This document shows positions 8,286-17,019 of a stretch of DNA of 64,000 bases, one piece after another (positions within the stretch are counted from its first letter, which is position 1; each line of letters starts with the position of its first letter). This DNA is from Agromyces sp. Leaf222 (lineage in GTDB: Bacteria; Actinomycetota; Actinomycetes; Actinomycetales; Microbacteriaceae). Made by a program: the position numbers and the translations under genes. Location of the stretch: assembly GCF_001421565.1 (NCBI RefSeq), contig NZ_LMKQ01000001.1, positions 1,053,651 to 1,117,650 on the forward strand. Reading direction: 5' to 3'. The notes beneath the pieces were generated by a model that worked only from the letters and a program-made list of their open reading frames with translations, had not been told where the DNA came from and ran no database searches.

Positions 8286-8392
8286 AAAGAAAACCGGTCT
8301 TGATCTGGGGAAAAGCGGCGCTTGTTCATGGCGGATCTCGGATGCTCGGGCGTAGCATCACCGGTACCCAGCCGAGTCACGTGGAGGCCACC

Positions 8393-8698
8393 ATGAGCAT
8401 GACCCTCGATGAACTGCCCGCCGTCGCCGAGTGTTCGGTGAGCGGCTGTTCGTACAACGACCACTCGCACTGCCACGCCGCGGCCGTCACCATCGGCGGT
8501 GCCGTCGGCGATGCCGAATGCGCGACCTTCATTCCGCTCGGCGTTCGCGGCGGCCTCGACAAGGTGGTCACCCACGTCGGCGCCTGCCAGCGTTCCGAAT
8601 GCGTGCACAACAGCTCGCTCGAGTGCACCGCGCCCTCCGTGCGCATCGGCGCCGGCTCGGTCGACGACGCCGACTGCCTCACCTACGAGGTCGCCTGA
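8393..8698 (+). CDS. DUF1540 cysteine-rich protein
   Basis: 101 aa with two tandem cysteine modules: CSVSGCSYNDHSHCHA ... CATF (residues about 14-45) and CQRSECVHNSSLEC ... CLTYEV (about 65-99). Four cysteines per module, plus His, fit the DUF1540 metal-binding family. Start ATG 8393 has GGAGG 6 nt upstream. The DtxR/IdeR-type box upstream suggests control by iron, so a role in metal handling or iron-limitation response is inferred. The stop codon is the first unit of an 8-bp tandem repeat. Confidence 0.85.
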   Translation: MSMTLDELPAVAECSVSGCSYNDHSHCHAAAVTIGGAVGDAECATFIPLGVRGGLDKVVTHVGACQRSECVHNSSLECTAPSVRIGAGSVDDADCLTYEVA

Positions 8699-8735
8699 GC
8701 GCCTGAGCGCCTGAGCGCCTGAGCGCCCGAGCGCC
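8696..8735. repeat. five tandem 8-bp units after a stop codon
   Basis: TGAGCGCC is repeated four times, with a fifth variant CGAGCGCC (8696-8735). Because every perfect unit contains TGA, the DUF1540 stop codon is effectively multiplied in two frames. Confidence 0.8.
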
Positions 8736-8750
8736 TGAACCTCGAGCCTC

Positions 8751-8780
8751 GAGCCCGGCGTGCGCTGGCGCGCCGGGCTC
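8751..8780. terminator. bidirectional terminator hairpin
   Basis: GAGCCCGGCG (8751-8760) pairs perfectly with CGCCGGGCTC (8771-8780), loop 10 nt, between the convergent DUF1540 and MBL genes. Its right arm overlaps the MBL stop codon (TGA at 8779-8781 on the minus strand). Confidence 0.75.
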
Positions 8781-9612
8781 AGCCGTGCTCGCGCAGGTAC
8801 GCCAGCTGGGCTCGAACGGAGGCCTCGGCAGCCGGCCTGACCGCGGCATCCGTGTCGGCGTAGACCGTGTCGACGACGCGCGCGACCGTCGCCGGATCGG
8901 CCGGGTCGGCGCCGAGCGAGGCGAGCACCGCCCGCACCTGGTCGAGCCGCTCGGCGCGGTGCGCGAGGTACTCGTCGCAGATCTCGGCGAGGTCGCGCAG
9001 CACCGGCCCGTGCCCGGGCAGCACGGCGACGTGGCCGCCTCGCGAGCGTGCCATGGCGCGCAGCCGCTGCAGCGACTCGAGGTACGGCCCGAGCGCGCCG
9101 TCGGGATCGGCGATGATCGTGGTTCCGCGACCGAGGATCGTGTCGCCCGTGAGCACCGAGCCGTGCGGCGAGTCGTCGGCGAGCCCGAAGCAGACCGAGT
9201 CCGCGGTGTGACCGGGCGTGAGCAGCACGTCGATGGCGAGGCCCGCGGCCTCGATGCGCTCGCCGTCGACGAGCGGGGCGCCGTCGATGCAGAACGCCGC
9301 ATCGACCGCGCGCACCGGGGCGCCGACGAGCTCGGCGAACCGCGCCAGCCCGTCGCGGTGGTCGGCGTGGTGGTGGGTGAGCAGCACGAGCTCGACCGGG
9401 CCCAGGGCCGCGAGGCGCTCGAGGTGCCCCTCGTCGAGCGGTCCGGGGTCGACGACGACGGCCCCTGCGGCTCCGGGCGCCCGCAGCACGTACGAGTTCG
9501 TGCCGTCGAGCGTCATCGGTCCGGGGTTCGGCGCGAGCAGGCAGGTGGCCAGGCTCGAGACCGATGAGGGGCGGATGCCGCGGCGAGCGTGGTGGGGCAG
9601 CGGGTCGGCCAT
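8779..9612 (-). CDS. MBL-fold metallo-hydrolase
   Basis: 277 aa. The zinc-binding motif THHHADHRDG (HxHxDH) is at residues about 79-88, with further ligands in LTPGHTADSVCF, LTGDTIL and PGHGPVL. The N-terminus NPGPMTLDGTNSYVL and the C-terminal helical domain are typical of the LACTB2/glyoxalase II-like MBL subgroup, acting on thioesters or nucleic acids; the substrate is not evident. TACACT lies 7 nt before ATG 9612, a leaderless arrangement. It is divergent from the Nudix gene. Confidence 0.88.
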   Translation of the reverse strand: MADPLPHHARRGIRPSSVSSLATCLLAPNPGPMTLDGTNSYVLRAPGAAGAVVVDPGPLDEGHLERLAALGPVELVLLTHHHADHRDGLARFAELVGAPVRAVDAAFCIDGAPLVDGERIEAAGLAIDVLLTPGHTADSVCFGLADDSPHGSVLTGDTILGRGTTIIADPDGALGPYLESLQRLRAMARSRGGHVAVLPGHGPVLRDLAEICDEYLAHRAERLDQVRAVLASLGADPADPATVARVVDTVYADTDAAVRPAAEASVRAQLAYLREHG

Positions 9613-9701
9613 GTCCCGAAGTGTACGCGCGGGCCGACGGTGCCGGTGGGGCGCGGGCTCGCCCGGTGCGGTTTCGCGCGCTGCGTCATAGTGTGGAGGT
9701 C

Positions 9702-10430
9702 ATGTCCGCCGAGCTCGACGCCGTGATGCGCGACACGGTCGACGGCTCGGCCGCCACCGTCGTCCTCCTCCGAGACGGAGAGCGCGGGGTCGAGGTGCTC
9801 CTCGCCGAGCGCCCCCAGCGCGGCTCGTTCGCCGGCGCCTGGGTGTTCCCGGGCGGCGCCGTCGATGAAGCGGATGCCGCCGGCGGCCCGCTCGGCGACG
9901 AGGCCGCCGCGCGCCGTGCCGCCGTGCGCGAGACGTACGAGGAGGTCGGGCTCGTGCTCGGCCTGCAGGAGCTCGTGCCGTTCTCGCACTGGACCCCGCC
10001 GCCCGGATCCCCGAAGCGCCTGCGCACCTGGTTCTTCGCCGCCCGCATGCCGGAGGGCGAGCTCGTGCTCGCACCAGACGAGGTCGTGCGGGCCGAGTGG
10101 TTCCGCCCGATCGACGTGCTCGAGCGGCATGCCGCCGACGGCATGACGCTGTGGCCGCCGACCTGGGTGACGGTGCACGGACTCACCGACGCGGCATCCG
10201 TCGACGAGGCGCTCGCCGCGCGCGCGGCCGGTGAGGTGCGCCCGTACGTCTCGCGCTACAGCGACGATCGCACCGCCGTCATCTGGCAGGAGGACGAGGC
10301 GTTCGACGGGGAGCGCCCCGACACGCACGCCGTGCCCGACGGGGCACCCGAGGCCCCGGGCGCGCAGCACCGGCTCAACGTGGGCAGCCTCCCGTGGGTC
10401 TACACGAACACCCTCGGCGCCGGGAGCTGA
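9702..10430 (+). CDS. Nudix hydrolase
   Basis: 242 aa. The Nudix box reads GDEAAARRAAVRETYEEVGL (residues about 65-84) with one extra residue between the first Glu and RE, as in the CoA-pyrophosphatase/NUDT7-19-like subgroup, which also shares the long C-terminal half seen here (ending LPWVYTNTL). Mg-dependent cleavage of a nucleoside diphosphate derivative, possibly a CoA ester, in the cytoplasm is inferred. GGAGG precedes ATG 9702. The next gene starts 4 nt after its stop, so they form an operon. Confidence 0.87.
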   Translation: MSAELDAVMRDTVDGSAATVVLLRDGERGVEVLLAERPQRGSFAGAWVFPGGAVDEADAAGGPLGDEAAARRAAVRETYEEVGLVLGLQELVPFSHWTPPPGSPKRLRTWFFAARMPEGELVLAPDEVVRAEWFRPIDVLERHAADGMTLWPPTWVTVHGLTDAASVDEALAARAAGEVRPYVSRYSDDRTAVIWQEDEAFDGERPDTHAVPDGAPEAPGAQHRLNVGSLPWVYTNTLGAGS

Positions 10431-10434
10431 GCAC

Positions 10435-11895
10435 ATGACCGACGTCACGGTCGTCGGCAGCGGTCCCAACGGGCTCGTGGCCGCGGTGGTCGCGGCACGC
10501 GCCGGGCTGTCGGTGCGCGTGCTCGAGGCGTCGTCGACGCTCGGCGGCGGCGTGCGCACGGCCGAGCTCACGCTGCCCGGATTCCGGCACGACGTCGGAT
10601 CCGCGGTGCATCCGGCGGGCCTCGCGTCGCCGGTGTTCCGCCGGCTCGGGCTGCTCGAGCGGGTCGACTGGATCGTGCCCGAGGCGTCGTACGCGCACCC
10701 GCTCGACGGCGGTCGAGCCGGCATCGCCTGGCGCGACCTCGACCGCACCGTCGACGGGCTCGGCGCGGCCGGCCACGCCTGGCGCCGGCTCGTCGCGCCG
10801 CTGCTGGCGCACGAACGGGGCGTCGTGCAGTTCACGGGCTCGCAGTTGCTGCGCGTGCCGCGCGACCCGGTGGCGGCCGTGCTGTTCGGGCTGCGTGCAC
10901 TCGAGCAGGGCGTCCCCCCGCTGTGGAACCTCAGGTTCGGCGGCGGAGTCGGCGCCGAAGCGCTCGACGGCGAGGTCGCCGAGGCGCTGCTCACGGGCGT
11001 CGTCGCGCATGCCCCCGGGCCGATGCCCTCGCTCGCCTCCGCGGGCGCCGGCCTGCTGCTCGCGATGCACGGCCACGGCGTGGGCTGGGGCTTCCCGCGC
11101 GGCGGATCGCAGGCCATCGCCGACGCGATGCTCGACGAGCTGCGCGAGCGGGGTGCCGAGATCGTGACGGATGCCGCGGTCGAACGCCTCGCCGACGTGC
11201 GCGACTCGCGCGTGGTGCTGCTCGACACGACCCCCGAGCTGCTGCTCGGCGAGGACCTCCCGCCCGCGTACCGGCGTGCACTGCAGCGCTACCGGTACGG
11301 CTCGGGCGTGGCCAAGGTCGACTTCGCGCTCGACGGACCGGTGCCGTGGGCGAATCCACTCGTCGCCCGCACGGCGACGGTGCACCTCGGCGGGACGCGC
11401 GCCGAGATCGCGGCGGCCGAGAACGCCGTGCACCGCGGGTTCCAGCCGGGGGTCGGCGGTGCGCCGCGGCATCCGTACGTGCTCGTGACCCAGCCGAGCG
11501 TGCTCGACCCGACCCGCGCACCGGCGGGAAAGCACGTGCTGTGGGCGTACACGCACGTGCCCGCCGGGTCGACGTTCGACGCGACCGAGCTGATCACGGC
11601 CGAGGTCGAGCGGTTCGCGCCCGGGTTCCGCGACCTCGTGCTCGCGTCGGCGTCGAGCAGCGCGGCGCAGATGGCCGCGCGCAACGCGAACCACGTCGGC
11701 GGAGACATCTCGGCCGGGGCGCTCACGCTGACCCAGCTCGTCAAGCGGCCCGTGGTCTCGCCGGCGCCGTGGCGCACGCCGCTGCCCGGCGTCTACCTCT
11801 GCTCGAGCGCGACGCCGCCCGGCCCGGCCGTGCACGGCATGAACGGCTGGTTCGCGGCGAGGCTCGCCCTGCGGGAGCGGTTCGGGGTGCGGTGA
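10435..11895 (+). CDS. FAD/NAD(P)-dependent oxidoreductase (phytoene desaturase-like)
   Basis: 486 aa. The FAD-binding dinucleotide motif VVGSGPNGLVAAVVAARAG is at residues 5-23, followed by VLEASSTLGGGVRT, the second FAD contact of the amine oxidase/phytoene desaturase superfamily. The C-terminus YLCSSATPPGPAVHGMNGW is the conserved FAD-closing segment. Such proteins are related to human PYROXD2 and carotenoid desaturases; the substrate is unknown and no carotenoid genes are near. It is co-transcribed with the Nudix gene (4-nt gap) and followed by the LMF-like gene 7 nt later. Confidence 0.85.
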   Translation: MTDVTVVGSGPNGLVAAVVAARAGLSVRVLEASSTLGGGVRTAELTLPGFRHDVGSAVHPAGLASPVFRRLGLLERVDWIVPEASYAHPLDGGRAGIAWRDLDRTVDGLGAAGHAWRRLVAPLLAHERGVVQFTGSQLLRVPRDPVAAVLFGLRALEQGVPPLWNLRFGGGVGAEALDGEVAEALLTGVVAHAPGPMPSLASAGAGLLLAMHGHGVGWGFPRGGSQAIADAMLDELRERGAEIVTDAAVERLADVRDSRVVLLDTTPELLLGEDLPPAYRRALQRYRYGSGVAKVDFALDGPVPWANPLVARTATVHLGGTRAEIAAAENAVHRGFQPGVGGAPRHPYVLVTQPSVLDPTRAPAGKHVLWAYTHVPAGSTFDATELITAEVERFAPGFRDLVLASASSSAAQMAARNANHVGGDISAGALTLTQLVKRPVVSPAPWRTPLPGVYLCSSATPPGPAVHGMNGWFAARLALRERFGVR

Positions 11896-11902
11896 TCCCG
11901 GC

Positions 11903-13366
11903 ATGCAGTGGCAGGACTGGTTCGGCTGGTTCGATGCGCACGACTCCGAGATCGCCCGCGAGGTGCTGCAGCGCGGGGTCGCCGCGCTCGCGCTCGTCGC
12001 GTTCGTCTCGACGCTGAACCAGTTCCGCCCGCTGCTCGGCGAGCACGGCCTGCTGCCCGTGCCCGAGCTGCTTCGCCGCGCGTCGCGGCTGCGCGGTCCG
12101 AGCGTGTTCCGGTGGGGCTACATGGATCGTCGGCTCGTGGTCGTCGCGACCGCCGGCGCCGTGCTCGCGGCATCCGTGGTGCTCGGGCTGCCCCAGCTCG
12201 GGCCGCCGTGGGTGCCGCTCGTCGTGCTGCTCGCGACGTGGCTGCTGTACCTCTCGATCGTGAACGTGGGGCAGACCTTCTACGGCTTCGGGTGGGAGAT
12301 GCTGCTCTGCGAGGCGCTGTTCACCGTCGCGTTCCTCGGCTCGCAGCAGGTGCCGCCGCCGATCACGATCGTCGTCGCCGTGTGGTGGCTCGTGTTCCGC
12401 CTCGAGTTCGGCGCCGGCATGATCAAGATCCGCGGCGGGCGTGAGTGGCGCGACCTCACGGCCCTCATGTTCCATCACGAGACCCAGCCGATGCCAGGCC
12501 CGCTGAGCCGGCAGGCGCACCTGCTGCCGGCGTGGTTCCACCGGGGCGAGGTGCTCGGCAACCACGTGGCGCAACTCGTCGTGCCGTTCCTGCTCTTCGT
12601 GCCGTGGATCGGCCCGGTGCCCGTCGGCGCGATCGCCGCCGCCGTGGTGATCCTCACGCAGCTCTGGCTCATCGTCACGGGCAACTTCGCGTGGCTCAAC
12701 GCGATCACCGTCGTGCTCGCGGCCGCCGCCATCCCCGATTCGGTGTGGCACGCGGCGATCCCGGCGATCCCGGCGACGCTTCGAACGGATGCCGCGTCGT
12801 CGCCGCCGTGGTGGATCGTCGTCGTGCTCGCGGCATCCGCCCTGCTGCTCGTGCTCAGCTGGTGGCCGCTGCGCAACCTGGTGTCGCGGCGTCAGCTCAT
12901 GAACGCGAGCTTCAACCGGTGGATGCTCGTGAACGCCTACGGCGCGTTCGGCACGGTCACGAAGCGCCGCATCGAGATCGTCGTCGAGGGCACGCTCGAC
13001 CTCGCGCCCGACGATGCCGCCGAGTGGCGCGAGTACGGCTTCAAGGGCAAGCCCGGCGACGTGCGCGCGATTCCGCGGCAATGGGCGCCGTACCACCTGC
13101 GGCTCGACTGGCTCATGTGGTTCCTCCCGCTCGGGCGCATGTGGGAGCCGTGGTTCGAGGTGTTCCTGCTGCGCCTGCTCGAGGCGGATGCCGCGACGCT
13201 GCGCCTGCTCGCACGCGACCCGTTCGGCGGGGCGCCGCCCAGGTGGGTGCGGGCCCGCGCGTACCACTACCGGTTCTCGACCAGGGCGGAGTTCCGCGAG
13301 ACGGGGGATCGCTGGGTGCGCACGCTCGAGGGCGAGGTCACGGGGCCGGCGTCGCTGCGGGGCTGA
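11903..13366 (+). CDS. lipase maturation factor family membrane protein
   Basis: 487 aa, about nine hydrophobic segments. Signature runs of the LMF1-like family are present: QTFYGFGWEMLLCEALF, VFRLEFGAGMIKIRGGREWRD, HHETQPMPGPLS, and ITGNFAWLN-like TGNFAWLNAIT. In vertebrates LMF1 is an ER protein needed for lipase folding; bacterial members are uncharacterised. The soluble C-terminal half (residues about 325-480) contains EWREYGFKGKPGD and WFEVFLLRLLE, also family-typical. It is third in a probable operon with the Nudix and FAD genes, and convergent with the MFS gene. Confidence 0.86.
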   Translation: MQWQDWFGWFDAHDSEIAREVLQRGVAALALVAFVSTLNQFRPLLGEHGLLPVPELLRRASRLRGPSVFRWGYMDRRLVVVATAGAVLAASVVLGLPQLGPPWVPLVVLLATWLLYLSIVNVGQTFYGFGWEMLLCEALFTVAFLGSQQVPPPITIVVAVWWLVFRLEFGAGMIKIRGGREWRDLTALMFHHETQPMPGPLSRQAHLLPAWFHRGEVLGNHVAQLVVPFLLFVPWIGPVPVGAIAAAVVILTQLWLIVTGNFAWLNAITVVLAAAAIPDSVWHAAIPAIPATLRTDAASSPPWWIVVVLAASALLLVLSWWPLRNLVSRRQLMNASFNRWMLVNAYGAFGTVTKRRIEIVVEGTLDLAPDDAAEWREYGFKGKPGDVRAIPRQWAPYHLRLDWLMWFLPLGRMWEPWFEVFLLRLLEADAATLRLLARDPFGGAPPRWVRARAYHYRFSTRAEFRETGDRWVRTLEGEVTGPASLRG

Positions 13367-13372
13367 GACGGG

Positions 13373-14815
13373 TCAGGCTGTTGCGGCCTCGTCGACCGGG
13401 CGATGTTCGACATCGTCGACGTGCGCCGCGGGCATGGCGATGCCGCCCGCGATCGTGACGACCGCGGCGACGAGCACCGCCACGAACACGGCGGTCGACG
13501 CCGCGTGGATCGCGACGGGCGACTGCTCGCCGAGGCCGGACCGCGCGATCACGCCGTTGGCGACGGCGCCGAAGATCGCGACGCCCACCGCGCTGCCCAT
13601 CGACCGCAGGAACATGTTGGCGCCGGTGACGACGCCGCGTTCCGACCACGGCACCGACGACTGGGCGGCGATGAGCGTGGGGGAGGCGACGAGCCCGAGC
13701 CCGAGGCCGACGACGAAGCAGGCGATCGCCGTGGTCCAGACGTTCGGCGTGAGGGAGGCCGCGACGAGCGCCGCCGAACCGAGCACCGCGACCGCGAGGC
13801 CGATGAGCGCCGTGCTGCGGAACCCGATGCGCAGGAACAACCGGCCGGACTGGCTCGCGGCGATCGGCCAGCCGAGCGTCAGCGCGGCGACGGCGAGCCC
13901 GGAGACGATCGGGCTCGCCCCCGCGGTCGACTCGAGGAAGGTCGGCACGTACGAGGTCAGCCCGATGAGCACCGCGCCGACGCCGAGCGAGATGAGCGAG
14001 GTCGTCACGATGAGGCGGCGAGAGAAGACCCAGAGCGGCAGCACGGGTTCGGCAGCCCGCCGTTCGATGAACACGAACGCGACGAGGAGCAGCGCGCCGA
14101 TGGCGAACGCGCCGATCGACTGCCACGAGAGCCACGCCCAGGCCTGGCCGCCCTCGAGCACGGCGAGGATCAGCAGCGTCGAGGCGATGGTCAGCACGCT
14201 CGCACCCGCGTAGTCGATGCGGTGCTTCTCGCGTGCGACGGACTCGTGGTAGCTGCGGATCAGCATCCACGCGGCGAGCAGGCACAGCGGGATGTTGACG
14301 AAGAAGATCCAGCGCCACGACGCGAACTCCGAGAACAGGCCGCCGAGCGTGGGGCCGACCACCGAGGAGATCGCCCAGACGCTCGCGACGTAGCCCTGCA
14401 CCCGAGCCCGTTCGCGCACCGTGTAGATGTCGCCCGTGATCGTGATCGACACGGGCAGCACGGCGCCGGCGCCGAGGCCCTGCACGGTGCGGAAGACGAT
14501 GAGCGAGGTCATGTCCCACGCGAAGCCGCAGAGCACCGAGCCGACGAGGAAGAGCCCGATGCCGATGAGCATGATCGGCTTGCGGCCGACGGTGTCGGCG
14601 AGCTTCGCGTAGACGGGCACCGAGACGGCCTGCGCGAGCAGGTAGATCGAGAACAGCCACGGGAACTGCGTGAACCCGCCGAGATCGGCGACGATCGACG
14701 GCACCGCGGTCGCGAGGATCGTCGAGTCGATCGCGATGAGGCCGGTGGCCAGCATGACGGCGATCAGCACGGGCCCCCGCTCGGAGCGGAATCCAACGGC
14801 TGTCGTCTCGGCCAC
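13373..14815 (-). CDS. MFS transporter, DHA2 (14-TM) drug-efflux type
   Basis: About 480 aa with fourteen hydrophobic segments. Motif A is KLADTVGRKPIML (loop 2-3), motif C-like GYVASVWAISSVVGPTLGGL is in TM5, and the FFVNIPLCLLAAWMLI run after TM6 is characteristic of the EmrB/QacA group of proton-driven drug exporters. Start GTG 14815 is preferred over GTG 14821 because GAAAGGG is correctly spaced. It is divergent from a MarR regulator with a palindromic operator between, so it is probably a ligand-inducible efflux pump. Confidence 0.88.
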   Translation of the reverse strand: MAETTAVGFRSERGPVLIAVMLATGLIAIDSTILATAVPSIVADLGGFTQFPWLFSIYLLAQAVSVPVYAKLADTVGRKPIMLIGIGLFLVGSVLCGFAWDMTSLIVFRTVQGLGAGAVLPVSITITGDIYTVRERARVQGYVASVWAISSVVGPTLGGLFSEFASWRWIFFVNIPLCLLAAWMLIRSYHESVAREKHRIDYAGASVLTIASTLLILAVLEGGQAWAWLSWQSIGAFAIGALLLVAFVFIERRAAEPVLPLWVFSRRLIVTTSLISLGVGAVLIGLTSYVPTFLESTAGASPIVSGLAVAALTLGWPIAASQSGRLFLRIGFRSTALIGLAVAVLGSAALVAASLTPNVWTTAIACFVVGLGLGLVASPTLIAAQSSVPWSERGVVTGANMFLRSMGSAVGVAIFGAVANGVIARSGLGEQSPVAIHAASTAVFVAVLVAAVVTIAGGIAMPAAHVDDVEHRPVDEAATA

Positions 14816-14971
14816 GTTCACCCTTTCGCGTGCGGGAGCCCCGGCGCCCCTCGCGTGGGTGCGGCGGGCAGCCACACCATCGGTGCAACGCTCGCGGCCG
14901 GGATCCATTCCCGACTCGGGCATCGGATGCCGCGGCATCCGCTTCGACGTCGCCGCGCGCCCCTCGAATCC

Positions 14972-14984
14972 CTAGACGGTCTAG
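14972..14984. promoter_or_regulatory. MarR-type operator
   Basis: CTAGAC G GTCTAG is a perfect 13-bp palindrome in the MFS-MarR divergent gap, 25 bp before the MarR start. The size and position suit a MarR dimer repressing both genes. Confidence 0.65.
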
Positions 14985-14997
14985 TTACCAGTCTGCG

Positions 14998-15003
14998 TAG
15001 GAT
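14998..15003 (+). promoter_or_regulatory. -10 box of leaderless marR-family transcript
   Basis: TAGGAT is placed 6 nt before ATG 15010 and no ribosome site is present, so the transcript probably starts at the initiation codon. Confidence 0.45.
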
Positions 15004-15009
15004 GTCCGC

Positions 15010-15531
15010 ATGGGTGAACCGCGGTCCTCGCACTACTGGTACGCCGACGACCGCACCCGGAGCAGCGTCGCGGTGCTCGACGCCCTGCGCGACTATCGTG
15101 CCGCGGAGTCGGCGATGCGACGCCGTACCCGCTCCGCGATGCGCATGGGGGAGACCGACCTGCTCGCCATCCGGTTCCTGCTCAAGCAACGATCGGCCGG
15201 TCGCATGGTGAGCCCGAAGGACATCGCCGCGTACCTCGGCATCTCGACGGCGTCGACGACCGTGCTCATCGACCGGCTGGTGCGCAGCGGGCATGTCGAG
15301 CGTCGACCGCATCCGACCGATCGACGCGGACTCGTCATCGCGGCGACGATCGACAGCGACGACGAGGTGCGCACGACCCTCGGGGACATGCACCGACGCA
15401 TGATCGACGTCGCCGAGTCGCTCACGGCCGATCAGGCCACGGCCGTGCTGCGCTTCCTGGATCTCATGCGGGAGGCCGTCGACGGCGTGCCGACGCCCGA
15501 CGAGCAGGCGGATGGCGCGAGCGGCGCCTGA
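15010..15531 (+). CDS. MarR family transcriptional regulator
   Basis: 173 aa. The winged helix spans residues about 45-125: LLAIRFLLKQRSAGRMVSPK, IAAYLGISTASTTVLIDRLVRSGHVERRPHPTDRR, with the typical DxRxx wing (PTDRRGLV) followed by dimerisation helices. It is divergent from the MFS pump and should repress it through the palindrome at 14972-14984. Apparent leaderless start. Confidence 0.9.
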   Translation: MGEPRSSHYWYADDRTRSSVAVLDALRDYRAAESAMRRRTRSAMRMGETDLLAIRFLLKQRSAGRMVSPKDIAAYLGISTASTTVLIDRLVRSGHVERRPHPTDRRGLVIAATIDSDDEVRTTLGDMHRRMIDVAESLTADQATAVLRFLDLMREAVDGVPTPDEQADGASGA

Positions 15532-15587
15532 CCCCGACGCCGCGAGGACATGCGGCGGTCGCGTTGTCAAGGCCCTCCGGGCGCGAA

Positions 15588-15610
15588 TTTCGTTAGATAA
15601 ACTAGCGAAA
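15588..15610. promoter_or_regulatory. inverted repeat upstream of the protein kinase
   Basis: TTTCGTTAG (15588-15596) and CTAGCGAAA (15602-15610) are complementary at 8 of 9 positions around a 5-nt AT-rich centre. It lies 63 bp before the kinase start in an otherwise GC-rich gap and could be an operator or an AT-rich promoter element. Confidence 0.5.
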
Positions 15611-15672
15611 ACGCAGAGGGCAACCGGTGCGTGCGCCATCCGTTCGCGACGTACGACCGCAGGAGCCCCAGC

Positions 15673-16842
15673 ATGACCGATCCGATTCCAGCCGACCCGG
15701 TGGTCGACCCGCCGACCAGACCTCGCTACGACGTGCTCGGTCACCTCGGCTCCGGCGGAATGGCCGACGTGTATCGAGCCCGCGACACCGAACTCGGACG
15801 CGAGGTCGCGATCAAGCTCTTCCGCGACGAGAGCGGCACGATCGCCGACCAGCAGCGTCGCGAACGCGAGATCCACCTGCTGGGAGTGTTGAGCCACCCC
15901 GGTCTCGTCGGCGTCCACGACGCCGGCACCATGGTGCACGACGGGCGCCCCCGACGCTTCATCGTCATGGAGCTCGTCGAGGGCCGCTCGCTCGAACACC
16001 GCCTCGCGCGGTCGCCGATGAAGCCGCGTCAGGTGGCGGACCTCGGCGCACAGCTCGCCGACGCGCTGAGCTACGTGCACGCCCGGTCGATCGTCCATCG
16101 TGACGTGAAGCCCGAGAACGTGCTGCTCGACGAGTCGCCGGCGCTCGGCTACACGCTCATGGCCAAGCTCGCCGACTTCGGCGTCGCGCAGTTCGTCGAG
16201 GGCTCCCGCCTGACGAACGACGGCGCGATCATGGGAACGGCGGCGTACATCTCGCCCGAACAGGCGCGCGGCGAGCCGGTCGGCACGCCGAGCGACGTGT
16301 ACTCCCTCGGCCTGGTCCTGCTCGAAGCGCTCAACGGCGAACGGGAGTACACCGGCACCCCGATCGAGGCGGCTCTCGCCCGACTGCACCGGCCTCCGGT
16401 CGTGCCAGAGGAGCTCGGCGCCGAATGGCAGGACCTGCTCCTCGCCATGACCGACGACGACCCGGCGGCCAGGCCGAACGCGCACGACGTCGCCGCCACG
16501 CTGCGCGACCTGATCCGCTCGATGATCATCGAGGGCCGAGGCAAGCGCGGGAGCGGCGGCGAGCGCAGCCGCAGCCTCGCGAGGACTCGCCGGACGCGCA
16601 CGACCCGCAGGGCGGGCGCGACCCGCTCGGCGCGCACGACGGGCTCCCTCCGCACGACGGGCGGTCTTCGCACGACCGGCGGTCTTCGCACGACCGGCGG
16701 TCTTCGCACGACGGGCGGCGCGCGGGCGAAGGCCTCGAATCGCACGGCGCGAGTGGCCATCGTCGCCAGCTCGGTGGCGGGCGTGCTCATCGTCCTCGCC
16801 GCGCTCGTCGTCGGCATGGTCGCCGGTGTCACGGCCCTCTGA
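15673..16842 (+). CDS. Ser/Thr protein kinase (PknB-like) with C-terminal transmembrane helix
   Basis: 389 aa. Kinase domain at residues 18-285: Gly-rich loop LGSGGMADVY, Lys48 (VAIKLF), catalytic loop HRDVKPEN (Asp144), DFG (168-170), APE-equivalent SPEQARG. A basic linker (about 300-345) is followed by four RTTGGL hexapeptides (about 327-350) and one transmembrane helix at 361-386 that ends the protein, so there is no extracellular sensor domain. PknB relatives sense envelope signals through PASTA domains; here input must come another way. AGGAG precedes ATG 15673. Possibly co-transcribed with nothing; the next gene has its own promoter signals. Confidence 0.88.
   Translation: MTDPIPADPVVDPPTRPRYDVLGHLGSGGMADVYRARDTELGREVAIKLFRDESGTIADQQRREREIHLLGVLSHPGLVGVHDAGTMVHDGRPRRFIVMELVEGRSLEHRLARSPMKPRQVADLGAQLADALSYVHARSIVHRDVKPENVLLDESPALGYTLMAKLADFGVAQFVEGSRLTNDGAIMGTAAYISPEQARGEPVGTPSDVYSLGLVLLEALNGEREYTGTPIEAALARLHRPPVVPEELGAEWQDLLLAMTDDDPAARPNAHDVAATLRDLIRSMIIEGRGKRGSGGERSRSLARTRRTRTTRRAGATRSARTTGSLRTTGGLRTTGGLRTTGGLRTTGGARAKASNRTARVAIVASSVAGVLIVLAALVVGMVAGVTAL
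16651..16722 (+). repeat. four in-frame 18-bp repeats inside the kinase gene
   Basis: Units start at 16651, 16669, 16687 and 16705; units two and three are identical (CGCACGACCGGCGGTCTT), one and four differ slightly. Each encodes RTTGGL. Copy number may vary between strains and would change the length of the juxtamembrane linker. Confidence 0.85.
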
Positions 16843-16941
16843 CGGCCCGGGTCGCGGTCGGCTCGCGGGCCCGGCAACGGATCGCCCGCGGCATCCGCTC
16901 GCGCCGATCGACCCGCTCGCGGGCCCAGATCGTACCACTGA

Positions 16942-16964
16942 ACTCGCTAACCAGGTAAGTGAGT
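16942..16964. promoter_or_regulatory. 23-bp imperfect palindrome before the AI-2E transporter
   Basis: ACTCGCTAACC / GGTAAGTGAGT around a central A; 20 of 23 positions are symmetric. It lies about 56 bp upstream of the AI-2E family start and downstream of the kinase, so it may be an operator. No regulator gene is adjacent. Confidence 0.45.
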
Positions 16965-17019
16965 CATGATCGGCGCGGCACCCTTTCGCGGGGGTGCGCC
17001 GACGCGTAGCGTCGCATCC

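Noticed and set aside
8696..8735. Possible CRISPR-like array
   Set aside because: Units are only 8 bp with no spacers and no cas genes nearby; it is a simple tandem repeat.
16942..16964. Binding site of the MarR or TetR regulators of this window
   Set aside because: The palindrome shares no core with CTAGAC/GTCTAG or AAGTAGA/TCTACTT, so no regulator here can be linked to it.
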